A program made the translations under genes and the position numbers. Source: Agrypnia vestita (lineage: Eukaryota > Arthropoda > Insecta > Trichoptera > Phryganeidae). Taken from it: a DNA stretch of 64,000 nt. Below the pieces are notes generated by a model. It saw only the letters and a list, made by a program, of their open reading frames with translations, was not told the DNA's origin and did not search any database. Each line of letters begins with the position of its first letter. Position 1 is the first letter of the stretch. Of this stretch, positions 1 through 11,477 are shown piece after piece. The stretch spans positions 1-64,000 of the forward strand of contig JADDOH010011208.1 of NCBI GenBank assembly GCA_016648135.1, written 5' to 3'.

Positions 1-213
1 GAGACATACCGGCGCACGGTAAGCATAGAACCGCCCCCGAGTGATGTCTATCAACTGAGCTTGCCGGTGGAGTGAATAGGAAGATGGATGTGATAAATGC
101 TGGGTTCTTTGGCGACCAAAGTTGATCTGCCAGTGATCATTTTCACATCCAGACTCGAAAGCCACTTAAAAATATATCATATTTTTAATATTTGTTGCAA
201 AACATTGTTGATA
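1..213. other. Unassigned left edge
   Basis: The first ~160 bases are less AT-rich than what follows, but no open frame, splice signal or repeat could be tied to a known family. It may be the edge of a gene or transposon that continues outside the window. Confidence 0.3.
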
Positions 214-771
214 TATACAGGGTTATTTGAAAAACATTAATAACCTCACAGGTCTATATTCCGTTTTTGATAATGAGTCGAAAATGTTCAACCTATTATG
301 ACCTAATATCAATAGTTGAGGAGATATGCGACATCAAAGTTTGCATATTTTTTTCAATATTCCTGACTTATTTTTTGTAAAACGTTGGACTATCATTGCA
401 GTAACTTATATTGAATATGAAAAATTCATTCCCTTTTTAATACAAGTCAAATAAAAAGATAAAAATCTTTGAATTCCAAATGGAAAACATTCCAATTGGA
501 ATTTTTTCAGGGTTTTTATCATTTTATTTAACTTGTATTGAAACCAATGAATTTTTCGTAATTAATATGAGTTACTGTAATGAAAGTTCAACGTTTTACA
601 AAAAATAAGTCAGAAATATTGAAAAAGTAATGCAAACTTTTATGTCGCATATCTCCTTAACTATTGATTATGATTATTAGGTCATAATAGCTTGAACATT
701 TTCGACTCATATTCAAGGCAGGATAATATAGTCCTGCAAGGTTACTAATGTTTTACAAATAACCCTGTATA
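214..771. repeat. Palindromic (foldback) MITE, family 1, copy A
   Basis: The two halves are near-complete inverted copies. The element opens with tacagggttattt and closes with aaataaccctgta, and internal blocks such as the gcgacatcaaagtttgc stretch recur in inverse orientation on the other side. It has no coding capacity. The termini and adjoining TA dinucleotides suggest a Tc1/mariner-type non-autonomous element (inference). A second full copy lies at 28382-28881, and diverged relatives lie upstream of the plus-strand cecropins. Confidence 0.8.
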
Positions 772-2062
772 GTGTAATAAAATAAATTTTATGTGATTTC
801 ATAAAAATTAAACCATCACAAAAATATTAAATTTTCCTTAAAATAATTTATTTCCTAAGAAAATATTTTTAAAATAATTACTACAGGTAGGTACTAGAAT
901 CTTTTTATATTATTTGAATGAAGATGTTACACCAAATTTATTCACGAGCCGGATACCGAAAATTGCAATTTATAATATTTTATCTTGATACTAAAGTGTA
1001 AAACTTGACTGTCTGAGGAGTAAAAACTCCCGAATGCTGAGTTCTGGTGACATAAAATATGCGCAGTTTATTTTTGGTTCGCTACGTCATTTCTATCTAG
1101 AAACACGAGCTTCAAAGTATCTAATAAACTGTCATACTCCATATTGGTTTTTCAATATACTTAATATATTTTTACATTTAAAATTTATTTAAGCGATTTT
1201 TTGTCGATTTGATTTGTTTTGCCTTATTTCTTTCTTGCTAGCTTCAATTCAAGGAAAGTCCCGCATTTTGTATTATTATAGAAATCATATTATCATGTCG
1301 TATATTAGAACAAAATATTGTTTACGAGCCTCAGTTGTCATACTTTTTCCGATGTTTTAGCTATACTATATTTTTATGTAGAGAGAAGGGCTTTTGGAAA
1401 AAAATTAACATAATTGAAATTTTACATATAATAATACAAGCAAAGTAGGTTGGTAGATATAAAAACCCTGAATATTAAATCACTTTACCAATTAAAAACA
1501 TCAGTACCGTTACATACATACCATATGTCCGCACGACATAGAAAAAGCAGTATAAAAACCGGTCGACGTAAAATTTAAAAATAAATTTAATTGATCAAAG
1601 CACTTGCTTTCTGCTTATTATTATATGAAGATTGATTTTTTTTCAGCACTACTAGAACTTTTGTAAACTGAAGTACTTTTTTATAATTTCTAATGATTAT
1701 AACATTGTTTACACATCTTTATTTGTAAAACCAATAAATGAATTACACAAAGTTTTCGTTTTTAATTGGGTTAATTTTACCATAAATATATATTTTGTAT
1801 TTTTTTTTGTGGTAAAGTAAGATGTGTTTTTGAAATAAATGAAAGAATTTGTATTAAATATTTTTTTATTTAAACATAATTTATATGAAACATTCTCTAA
1901 AAATATTATGATTAAAGATTGGTATTAACACAAACGTAAAAATATAATACGACACATTGTCTTAATACGGTAGTATCAGAACTACATTATTAATAAATAT
2001 TTTTAGGTGGTATATTAAATAAGCGTTTATCTCTGTAGTTTGGACGAAAGCGCGCGCCTTAA
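772..2062. other. AT-rich intergenic DNA
   Basis: No supported gene, RNA or dated repeat was seen. A short stretch near 1090-1115 (tctatctagaaacacgagct) recurs near 6730 and 7021, so part of it is repetitive. Confidence 0.4.
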
Positions 2063-2702
2063 TTAACCCAGTGCTTTTGCTGAGCCAAGAACTTGTACTG
2101 CCGGTCCTGCTTTGATGATTCCATCTCGAACGTTCTGCCCAAGTCTTTCCTGAAATAAATAAAGTATGAAAAAATTAAAACATTTAATAATTCCGAATCA
2201 ATACATATACTGATTCAAATAATAATATTATTTATCGTTTTATATTAATCTTCAATATATTGAATTTTAATTAATAATTTTAAAATTGCCCCGAAAATAG
2301 ACTATTTCTTTGTATATTAATACAATGAATACTGTCATTGAAAAATAAATTATGTTTTCATTAGTAAAAATAAGATAATTTCATACCATTATAACACTTA
2401 ATACTATTATAACCTACTGGAGAAACATTTAAAAAAAATCATATTGCACACAAATTTTCATCGTAATGAATATTTTAAAATGTCTATGACATTTGTATAA
2501 GCATGATAAAAATTAAATTGAATCATTCCTTATGAGATTAAAATCAAAAGAACTATTATTTTACAGAAAAATATTTACTTACAATTTTCTTGAAGACCTT
2601 CCACTTTGGCTCCGGAACAGGTGAGGCTGACACTTGCGATACTTCGGAAGCCACCAGCATAGCCACCAGAAAGACGACGAAGAATTTAGTTGAAGAGTTC
2701 AT
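2063..2702 (-). CDS. Cec: Cecropin B-like antimicrobial peptide precursor (Cec-1)
   Basis: A secreted cationic peptide of humoral immunity; cecropins act by permeabilising bacterial membranes (family knowledge). There are two coding exons on the minus strand: exon 1 at 2702-2583 (40 codons) and exon 2 at 2149-2063 (28 codons plus TAA). The intron has GT donor and CAG acceptor and is in phase 0 after FKKI. Residues 1-26 are a hydrophobic signal peptide ([20 protein letters not shown]...), followed by pro-dipeptides SP-VP-EP. The mature peptide starts [18 protein letters not shown] and contains the KAGPAV hinge. It ends SAKALG, whose terminal Gly is a likely amidation donor. The length of 68 residues is slightly above the usual 62-65. 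The mature peptide is identical to that of Cec-3 although codons differ. The start is the only ATG preceding the signal peptide, 128 bp from a TATA box. Confidence 0.96.
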
Positions 2703-2822
2703 GTTTATTTGATTAAATTTGCTTCGGACTCGACGGTTTTACTAAACCGATATTTGGTTTGAATCCAAACTAATGCGATGAAACTTCAAAGTTTTGTGAT
2801 TCCGATTGGAAGAGAAATGGAG

Positions 2823-2870
2823 TATTTATACAGATACAACACAGCATCCATTCCAAGTGATGGAATCCCC
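2823..2870 (-). promoter_or_regulatory. Cec-1 promoter: TATA box and kB site
   Basis: On the minus strand, TATAAATA lies at 2830-2823. A Rel/NF-kB-like site, GGGGATTCCA, lies just upstream at 2870-2861. This TATA-kB arrangement is the established signature of inducible insect antimicrobial-peptide promoters. Cec-3 carries the same decamer. Confidence 0.8.
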
Positions 2871-2880
2871 GCATTTAAAC

Positions 2881-3990
2881 ACAGCTATATGTTTATATTT
2901 ACTGGACGTATTATGCATTTGTGACCTCACAATTTCTAACTTATCGGTTCAGATACTTCATCTCGATACAAAAGATACAGTACCGGCCATTTATATTTGT
3001 ATTCTTACGAAAAAATATTTTAAATTATTAAAAAACAAAAAAATATTTCATTATGTGTTGAACTTCCACTTATTTATCAATTTTATTACAATTAAAAAAT
3101 TATAGCAATCAGTAAAAAAAAATTTATAAGTTTAAGTATATTATATTTAGTAGTTAAACTATCAATGTGTCCACCCTATTTGAAATAATAATGACTTTAA
3201 TTTTTTTTCAACACTATTTATCATCATCGTCATAGTCCTTTTATCCTAGGAGGCACAGATTCGGCAAGACTCTTCATCTTTTCCCGTCTTTTGCTCCTTC
3301 AATTCTCGGTCAAAGCCCAATCTGTCCTATGATGCGTGACATTATCAATCGCACTTTTGTGCACTAAGTTAACGACCCCTCCGCGTATGAATTAAGAATT
3401 TGGGAACTGAGGAATTTATATTTTAGTTTCCCCTAAGAAAAATGTTCGAGAGCTGCGGTTATTGATTACGCCATGAGTGAAATAAGATTATTTTTCATAT
3501 TTGGTTTCAAATTTTCTTAACGTTGAGAATCATCTCAATCTTAATATTATCTCCGATATAAATGATCTTATTATGCAACCAGATATTATAAAAAAACACA
3601 TTGATCAACATCAGACTTCCGTATGAACACACTTCACTTAGAACCGAATATCTCAGATTTGGCTCATTCCTCAATAAAACATTACTGAACTTATTGACTG
3701 TCAGAGTAGTATACTAGTAAGTTTAGCTCATGGTAACAAATTTTGTCCGAATAACTGTTTTTTGAAAGCTATTTGATGTCAAATTCCACGCATACCTGCA
3801 CGTTGAAGACATCGTTTTACTATTTTATGTAACGTTTAACTATTTTATTTGTAGCATGCTTTCACTACCATTCTAAATAGAATGGCAGTGAAAGCATTGA
3901 AGCGTGACTTTTACGTAAACATACATTTGAAAAAAAATGAAACAAACGTAAAAATCGAAATAAAAATATTGTAATACTCCTATCACAAAT
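2881..3990. other. Intergenic DNA with one hairpin
   Basis: The 99-residue open frame at 2806-3105 has no family resemblance, overlaps the Cec-1 promoter and reads like chance AT-rich translation. The only structure seen is the hairpin at 3857-3896. Confidence 0.4.
3857..3896. repeat. 40-bp near-perfect hairpin
   Basis: The arms tgctttcactaccattcta and tagaatggcagtgaaagca pair at 18 of 19 positions around a 2-base spacer. It could be a tiny foldback element or a transposon end; no coding context. Confidence 0.6.
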
Positions 3991-3992
3991 CT

Positions 3993-5092
3993 ATACCTAT
4001 AAAACTCAATGTCTGTCTGTTTGTCTGTTCTCTATACAAATCCACACCGTTTGTCTGATTCGATTAAAATCTTGCATAATTATGCTTTGGGACCCAGCGA
4101 ATAACACAGGCAACATTTCCCCCCTATTCTCTTACCCCTTCCCCTCCCCCTGTCCTATTTTCGATGCAAATCTGTACCGTTTGACCGATCGGACTCAAAA
4201 TTTGGAAACCTATTCTTAAGGACTCGGCGACATTTACCCCTACCCCTTCCCCTGCCCCTCCCCCTGACATATTTTCGATGCAAATCTATACCGTTCGAAT
4301 CAAATCTTCGTTTACCCTCATTAAATTATTTTAAACTTAATCCTTAACCCATGCAACGCCGGGTATAAACAGCTAGTAGATCATATTACTCAGATTTCAA
4401 TATATCATAATATTCTATTCCATAACTATTTAATTTCGATTCTTATTCCAAAATTTACCCCTTCCCCTCCCCCTGACATATTTTCGATGCAAATCTATAC
4501 CGTTCGAATCAAATCTTCGTTTACCCTCATTAAATTATTTTAAACTTAATCCTTAACCCATGCAACGCCGGGTATAAACAGCTAGTAGATCATATTACTC
4601 AGATTTCAATATATCATAATATTCTATTCCATAACTATTTAATTTCGATTCTTATTCCAAAATTTACCCCTTCCCCTCCCCCTGACATATTTTCGATGCA
4701 AATCTATACCGTTCGAATCAAATCTTCGTTTACCCTCATTAAATTATTTTAAACTTAATCCTTAACCCATGCAACGCCATGTATAAACAGCTAGTAGATC
4801 ATATTACTCAGATTTCAATATATCATAATATTCTATTCCATAACTATTTAATTTCGATTCTTATTCCAAAATTTACCCCTTCCCCTCCCCCTGACATATT
4901 TTCGATGCAAATCTATACCGTTCGAATCAAATCTTCGTTTACCCTCATTAAATTATTTTAAACTTAATCCTTAACCCATGCAACGCCGGGTATAAACAGC
5001 TAGTAGATCATATTACTCAGATTTCAATATATCATAATATTCTATTCCATAACTATTTAATTTCGATTCTTTTTCCAAAATTTACATTAGCG
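3993..5092 (-). repeat. CCCGGCGTTG-type repeat (reverse) with a 209-bp tandem array
   Basis: The stretch near 4000-4260 is the reverse complement of the 3' part of an interspersed repeat whose forward copies lie at 26105, 39494 and 45665. Shared marks are aaaactcaatgtctgtctg, the cagacggt-like boxes and gcaacgccgggt. From about 4266 the tail has expanded as an array: the word gacatattttcgatgc starts at 4266, 4475, 4684 and 4893, an exact 209-bp period. One monomer differs visibly, reading gccatgta instead of gccgggta near 4778. The short open frame over the array is not a gene. Confidence 0.85.
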
Positions 5093-5386
5093 TTAATTTC
5101 AATGATGTATGATTTTTGTATAATTTTTATTTTAATTACACATCTAAATTTAAATTACTTTTGGTTAGAACAGAAATATGCAATTATATAAAAAATGTAT
5201 TTGTAAGGGTGGTAACCAATATATTAAAAATATTATTGGCCCTGTACCCAGAATAGCAATGAAGCATAAAAATCTAGTCTTTACCGCTATTGTATTACAT
5301 TTTTGCTTCGTCAACCTTAATCGTTGACAGATGTTTCGACATTTCACCTAGAAACTTTACGCGAACGCCTCTTCTATCTTTTTGTC
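5093..5386. other. Short unassigned spacer
   Basis: No gene or repeat family recognised. Confidence 0.3.
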
Positions 5387-5389
5387 TTA

Positions 5390-6537
5390 AGGTAGCGTTC
5401 CGTTCTTTGCGACCGCGACCAGCGACCGCTTTCCGCGACAGCGACCCACCGCTTCGTATGAATTAGTATGACGGATGCCTGCGGTAGCGTCGCGCAACCG
5501 GTGGGCGTGGCCTGCGAGCGACTTGGCGACCGCGACCCGGTCGCACCGGAGGCAGTGCTGTCGCGCGTTGCACCCGACAAGTACATCAAAATGGCGGTGT
5601 TTTCTTCGCACGAGGACGAGGTATTGGTGGAATTAATTGCTAAAAATCCACCTATACATGCATCCACCTCTAAAGCACCCCTCGCGTTGTGAAAATTGAG
5701 TCGATCTTTATCCTCTATTCCAGAGGCACCGACATTAACATAATAAGAATATCATCACCAAACGTAGATGATATTTTCAAGCAAGTTTCCATATTAAAAA
5801 TATGTAAAGAAAAAAACCTCACAGAAAACCGGGAATATTTCAAACTGATGAGAAATGGAAACCAATTCATAATGCCTAAATGTAAAACAACCCAAATGCA
5901 GCATCACTATATTTATAAAGCCATTAATTACTATAATAATTTATCTTATCGAGATACGATGCATCAGTAACCTCTCAGAGCAAATCAAAAAAATTAAAAT
6001 TTTCCTAAAAACAAACTTAAATTCATAAATCATTTAAACCTATAGCTTTTTTCAAAATAACTCCTATGCTTTCATTATCAATTTACCTTTTAACTGTATT
6101 AATAAATAACTTGTATATACTATGTACCTGTATATTATAACAAGGAATAAGAACTGTGGCTCCCTCATCAGACTCAAGAGCTTCACTTCACTGATGAGGT
6201 CTACATGACTACCAAATATTAAAAAAAAAATGTTTAATCTGATATGTTATATATAAGAAACAGTTCTTTACAGTTCTAAATACAGATTTGTACCATAAAT
6301 TAAATAAATTTAAAAAAAAAATCTTCTTTGTCTTCCAATAACTGCTTTATAAGTCTTTTTCTATTCGTAATTAAAACGTCCGACATAATACTTGGAACAC
6401 AACTGCTTAGTCTAGTAACTGCAGAAACACTGAACTTAAGTATGGGTCGTGTGCCATGGTCGCGTGGGTCGCACCGCGACCGGCGACCATGGTCGCTTGC
6501 TCGCTTGGTCGCGGTCGCCAAGAACGGAATGCCACCT
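5390..6537. mobile_element. PIF/Harbinger-type DNA transposon, non-autonomous or decayed
   Basis: The terminal inverted repeats are aggtagcgttccgttctttg at the left and the reverse complement of a matching stretch ending ...ggaatgccacct at the right. The homology continues into gcgaccgcgacc blocks. The direct flanks are TTA at 5387-5389 and TTA at 6538-6540, the 3-bp TWA target duplication typical of PIF/Harbinger. The termini are strikingly GC-rich against AT-rich surroundings. A plus-strand fragment (5588-5690, MAVFSSHEDEVLVELI...) weakly resembles the start of a MADF/SANT-like domain, the usual second protein of this superfamily (inference). No intact DDE transposase is visible, and the interior contains another repeat. 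Confidence 0.82.
5990..6240 (+). repeat. Repeat copy nested in the Harbinger element
   Basis: The block with ggctccctcatcagactca and gatgaggtctacatgact recurs in inverse orientation at 9050-9250, along with the aacctatagcttttttc stretch. The 93-residue frame just upstream (5689-5970) is probably the decayed 3' coding part of the same unidentified retroelement. Confidence 0.65.
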
Positions 6538-6634
6538 TTACTATTATAAAAAACGTCGTTATAATGAGAATTAGATTTACTGCAAACGTGCAAATCTTAT
6601 GCCCGGTAATGTATGAAAAATTAGTTGCGAATTT

Positions 6635-7060
6635 TTAATATTTCTATTGATTAATGAAACTTTAATAGATTTGTATGACGTTGGGAATTCCATGAATGAC
6701 TTTGTGTTTTAATCTTACCCACACTTTTATCTAGAAACACGAGCTATTCCACATGATTAAAGTAATTTGAAAGTATGATGGATAAAGATTAATGACCATT
6801 TATTAAAAATATTATACGTGCATCGTCGTGACATAAATATTATTTCGATTATAAGATTTACATGGGCAAATTTTTATGGCCCGTAATGTATTTATAATAA
6901 GTTGCATATATTTTGTATCAGAGTGAATCCCCTATTTTATTGATTAATGAAACTCTTAATGATTTGCATGACGTTGGGAATTCCATGGATTACTTTGGCA
7001 TAAAATCTTACCCACGCTTTTATCTAGAAACATGAATTGTTCCACATGATCAAAATAACC
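6635..7060. repeat. Direct repeat pair, ~290 bp apart
   Basis: The blocks at about 6640-6775 and 6935-7060 share gattaatgaaact, gacgttgggaattccatg, cttacccac and cttttatctagaaaca in the same order. This is a diverged local duplication without coding signal. Confidence 0.7.
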
Positions 7061-7165
7061 TGTTAATTACTAATAAAATCATGGTATCTAATAGTTTCAT
7101 GGAAATCTTCATTGAAGTGACGTTTTTACATACAAAATTAACAAATAACATCAAGAAAAATTAAA

Positions 7166-7260
7166 AAGTAATATGAAGGTATAATATGATTTAACAATAA
7201 AACAATAAAAATATAAAGTAAAAAGTAATATGAAGGTATAATATGATTTAACAATAAAAT
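7166..7260. repeat. 53-bp tandem duplication
   Basis: The stretch aaaaagtaatatgaaggtat followed by aatatgatttaacaataaa occurs twice in succession, which explains the repetitive minus-strand frame at 7138-7326. Confidence 0.75.
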
Positions 7261-7329
7261 TATAGAACTTAACGTAACAGAGACATATATTTTATAAGAA
7301 AGAATTATCCATAAAGTGTACCACACCTG

Positions 7330-8698
7330 TATTATTTAAAAAGTTTTATACTCAAATTAATAATAATAATAAAAAAAAACAACTGATATAATAGCAAAGC
7401 AACTTGAAAAGAAAAATTAGATAAAATAGTTGAAATGTCATGGAGAACAATGAACTAGTTTTTTGTTGTTTTAAAAAACAAATAAAGTATTGACGATTCT
7501 GGTAGAAAACAGTTGGTTAATTACGGGAACAGACAAAAGATTTTTTTTATTATTATTATTAAGATTAAGAAAAGAAAAGAATGCCAGACCTTTCAATAAA
7601 TCATATTTAATTTGGATTGTAACTAATCACCCGGCACTGATAGCATCAAGTGTTGGGACATACCAGCAATAGCGAAACAAATCACGCCTGTTATAACCAA
7701 CCTAATTAATCGAAGTATACAATCATCATCATAATAATCAGCTGCTTTCTTTCCACTGCTGTACATTGTTATTTGCTACGATGTATTTCCACAGAATTTT
7801 ATGATTTCATCAGTCAGCGTTTTAGTGCAGTTGTCGGCTTCGTGATTCCTCTCGGGTATCACTAGATGACTGAATTCGTCCAGCGATTGTCCACCCTGTT
7901 TTAATCTTGATTATTATATTTATTTAATAAAAATAGTGTTTAACATGAGAAAAATAAAGATATAGTTATAATAATTAATAACCGAGGAAGAAGGTTTTCT
8001 ATAGATATACTTCGTCTTTTATACAGATTATGAAATAAATGCACAGATATTGTTTTGGATATATAAATATATTTATAAATATCATTTTATTTATTTTATA
8101 TATTTATTACTATTAAAGAACTTTTATTATTTAAAAATATCAACGCTAAATAATTAATTTCATTTTACAATTGCTAAAAAATGAATATTGTAGTAAATGA
8201 AACGATTTGGTTTAAATAAAAATCAATGGTCAAATATGTTAATGATATCAGTGTTAAAAAACTATTAGTTTGATCCTTCTGAATCCATATTATGTTTTCA
8301 TAAAATAAAATTTAACAATCGGTAAGTCTTCTAACTAAAATCACAAATTGAACTACTACGGTTGAAAAAAGCAGATACGTAAAATATTAAATATACCCCA
8401 AATGATTAATTTGTATGATTGAAATATATGAAATAGTTTAGAACTTACTCTTTATATATAGATATTAGTAATATAGAATTTTTACAACTAACTTAACGAA
8501 ACTAACTACAACTAACTTTAATAACGAAAAAAAAATTTCAGAGGGAAAGTAATGTCGCCTCCCTAGAACAAGACCACCGCGATCCAAAAGGACAAGCTCA
8601 GATGAAATCGCACTTTGAATGAAGTTGTTGACTTTTATTTCTTTGTCTCAACACTAATTAATAGTTAAACTAAACCACCTTGATGCTGTATACATAAT
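7330..8698. other. AT-rich intergenic DNA
   Basis: No supported gene. The 7720-7900 stretch is less AT-rich and may be decayed mobile DNA, but no family could be assigned. Confidence 0.35.
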
Positions 8699-8936
8699 AT
8701 ATGTGGGGTATAAAAGCAAAGGCAGTAATATTTAAAAAAAATAATGCAATCATCGAGGATTATTGATTAAGTATGTACTGAATTCGAGATTTTATAGGAA
8801 ACACAGCCTTTTAATTTATAGGAAACATGATTTTGAAGGAAAAGATATTTAAAATCTATAATTCAGTACAATCTAAATTAGCAATCCTTGGTGACTGCAT
8901 TCAAAACATTTTTATACCCCACATATGGTTTTTGAT
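8699..8936. repeat. Palindromic MITE, family 3, copy A
   Basis: The ends atatgtggggtataaa and tttataccccacatat are inverted copies. The interior (ggcagtaatattt, gattttataggaaaca) also folds back. A related copy lies at about 15998-16190. Confidence 0.75.
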
Positions 8937-9049
8937 TTACAGCTATATACACCTTAGTTTTTGAACTGTTCCATATTTTTTATATTTTTTATTTAATATA
9001 TGGTACAAATAAAATTCTTGTATATTTACATATCAAATTAACATTTTTT

Positions 9050-9250
9050 TTATACTTTGTAGTCATGTAGACCTCATCAGTGAAGAAAAGCTCTTGAGTC
9101 TGATGAGGGAGCCTCAGTTCTTATTGTATAAGTACATATGCGAGTCATTTAATAAAACGGCAATAAAAGCTAATTTGATAATGAAGTATTGAATTATTAT
9201 GAAAAAAGCTATAGGTTGATTTATGAATTTAAGTTGGATTTTAGGAAGGA
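9050..9250 (-). repeat. Inverse copy of the 5990-6240 repeat
   Basis: Shares gtagacctcatcagtgaag, ctcttgagtctgatgaggga and gaaaaaagctataggttga with the reverse complement of the copy inside the Harbinger element. Confidence 0.7.
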
Positions 9251-9507
9251 AGGAAATATTTTAGGATATATCTTGAAAATATTCAATATTGCAATAAAAA
9301 TAATTCATTTAGTTTACATATATTACTAGCTAGAATATGGCAGTCTTACAGTATCATAAATACCGACCAGGTAGTTGATTTGGCGTTCACAGGTAAAAAC
9401 CGGCATTTTTCGGTCTTTTGTTGTTCGGTCGGTAGCGGTGTTGTTCTAGGAGTGCGATATACCTAATCATAACATAATACAAAGTTTATCTGTCTATGTG
9501 CATGTAG

Positions 9508-9511
<4 letters not shown>

Positions 9512-9539
<28 letters not shown>
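9512..9539. repeat. (TA)n microsatellite
   Basis: An uninterrupted run of about 14 TA units. Confidence 0.9.
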
Positions 9540-9545
<6 letters not shown>

Positions 9546-9629
9546 ATATTAAAGAAATACGTGTCACATCAATATTTTTACTATTTTCAAATTAAGCTAA
9601 ACGCTTGTTCTATAAAAATAGGATTAACT

Positions 9630-9710
9630 TGCTGGTCTGGAGTGAGATTCGAACCCGCGACCTTTATATCACGAGGCGAGTGTCCCAATCACAAGACCAA
9701 CAAGCTACTC
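9630..9710 (-). repeat. tRNA-derived SINE head
   Basis: The reverse strand carries a tRNA-like pol III B box, GGTTCGAATCT (9655-9645). An A-box-like stretch lies in CTTGTTGGTCTTGTGATTGG about 45 bases upstream. No clean cloverleaf could be drawn, so a SINE rather than a working tRNA gene is the better reading. Confidence 0.55.
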
Positions 9711-10348
9711 TATTAATTAACTATGCTATTATATTATTAATTAAGATGGATTTTATTTACTGTGAGTGTTTATTATATTTATTTTTTATGTTATTAGTGT
9801 AGCATAAATAGAAAGTCCAGGACACACAAACTTTGATGACCGTAATCTATATCAGACAATAGTATAATTCATGATCCGTCTGATTGTTTGGTTGCGGTGT
9901 AGTTTAGGGGTCTGTTGGCAGACCTTATTTCAGATAGTATATATAAGTCGAATATTGTATCTAAATAAAAATGTGAAACATTTTAACAATGCTCCTTAGT
10001 ACTCTTTTACAGGTTATTACTTCTCCTTCTTCATATTTTGTATAGAAGATTATTGTTGTGAAAAATTTAAATAAATATATTTATCACTGAGAAAAGACGA
10101 TACCTATAGAAAGAATAAGCAATAAGAATTTTTTGACTTTCACATTTTATTAAGTAAAATCTAAATTATATAATGTTCATTAAATGCAAAGCGTCGTTAT
10201 TATGTCATAGTACTTAAAATGTAATACTTAATTTAACATAATTTAAACCGTAATATAAGTCTTTCGCTCATATATCATAAAATGTAATATTTTCGAGTAG
10301 ATAGATACATAATATAACTAAAACATATTTATGTTCACGAATTCCATA
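9711..10348. other. Intergenic DNA downstream of Cec-2
   Basis: Nothing recognised apart from the 3' flank of Cec-2. Confidence 0.35.
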
Positions 10349-10705
10349 TCATCCTTTTGTCAAATCCTTAGCGCTTGTTAGAACAGAAATAGCGGGACCT
10401 GCTTTTATGATCCCATCTCGAATATTCTGCCCCAGCCTTTCCTGGAAAAACAAAAAAATATTTAAGTATATGTGTGCATATAAAAATAAAATGTTTGTTA
10501 CTTTTTTATAAATTGTTATACAAATATTATTTTTCAGTATATAGATAAAGATTTTCCCGATTTAAATTTCCATTTAAAAACCTTAATATCTTACAATTTT
10601 CTTGAAGAACTTCCATTTCGGTTCAGGAACAGGTGATGTAGAAACCTGTGAAGCGACGAATACGACGATCAGGAATATTGAGAAAAATTTTGCAAAAAAT
10701 CGCAT
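10349..10705 (-). CDS. Cec: Divergent cecropin precursor (Cec-2)
   Basis: A secreted cecropin-family antimicrobial peptide precursor, 67 residues. Exon 1 is 10705-10595 (37 codons, MRFFAKFFSIFLIVVFVASQ...). Exon 2 is 10441-10349 (30 codons plus TGA). The 153-bp intron has GT/CAG ends in phase 0 at the standard cecropin position. The pro-segment SP-VP-EP and the mature start KWKFFKKIERLGQNIRDG are conserved, and the KAGPA hinge is present. The C-terminal half is unlike its neighbours (ISVLTSAKDLTKG) and adds charged residues. The terminal Gly would leave an amidated Lys. The signal peptide lacks the [10 protein letters not shown] consensus shared by all other genes here, so this is the oldest or fastest-evolving canonical copy. 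It has the shortest intron of the set and no insertion. Confidence 0.94.
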
Positions 10706-10810
10706 TTTGTTTATTGATTTTTATAATAGTTATGTATTGAAAAGCAAAAGTTTCAAGTTGCTCTCTTGATAACTTGATGGATACTGATGATAGTCATCGA
10801 TGGGATGCTG

Positions 10811-10898
10811 CATTTATATACCTGTATGGAACATCTGCATCATTCGCTGTACCGTTTGGGGGAAGAACAAACTTTAGACGGGAATCCCGAGAATCCCC
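10811..10898 (-). promoter_or_regulatory. Cec-2 promoter: TATA box and two kB sites
   Basis: TATATAAATG lies at 10820-10811 on the minus strand. Upstream are a symmetric kB site GGGATTCCC (10880-10888) and, immediately beyond it, GGGGATTCTC (10898-10889). It is the only gene here with two adjacent proximal kB sites. Confidence 0.8.
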
Positions 10899-10924
10899 TT
10901 TAACGAAGATTGATTGCTTTTCAA

Positions 10925-11470
10925 GAACCAAGTGTTCCCAATATTAGGAATCATTAATGAAACATAAATTTTTATATCATACCTATTTCATTTTCATATA
11001 TTTATTTTTAAGAAACAAACAATACATTATTTAATAGGTATATAAAGCATGTATTTAATCAATTTCCTTTAAGTATGATCAACGAAGTTTCCTGGAAGCT
11101 GGTAAACAATAAAAACGAAGAATGAATAATAAAAAAAAAATGAATTAAAAAAAAGTTGAACGATAATAAATATTAATAATTTAGAAAATAACAGTACAGA
11201 ATATAAAAAATGAAGTGTACAGAAAATAGCAAAAAATAAATAAAAATAAATAATAATCACGACACTGCATAAAAAGGAAAAAATGGAACGGGAAAAGGAA
11301 AAAGATTTCTTTCGCCATGCATGCATTCAATGTCTTGTTTGATTTGCTAGTCTTAAGTGAGTAGGTATTTTTTTTCCAAGTCAAAATAATTCGTTTCTCT
11401 CATTCTAATGAATTTCTATTCACCACCGGTTGCGACAGTAGCATTGCATGTACAGAAACTAACTATATAT
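10925..11470. other. AT-rich spacer
   Basis: The 85- and 67-residue minus-strand frames at 11069-11384 are Phe/Tyr-rich low-complexity translations and are not supported as genes. Confidence 0.4.
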
Positions 11471-11477
11471 CTATCAT

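Noticed and set aside
4266..5092. Regular repeats considered as a CRISPR-like array
   Set aside because: Monomers are contiguous 209-bp copies without unique spacers, in a eukaryotic genome; it is a tandem satellite.
9637..9710. Possible tRNA gene on the minus strand
   Set aside because: B box is good but the acceptor stem and arms do not pair; better explained as a SINE head.
11069..11384. Two overlapping Phe/Tyr-rich minus-strand frames
   Set aside because: Low-complexity translation of AT-rich DNA, no promoter, no family resemblance.
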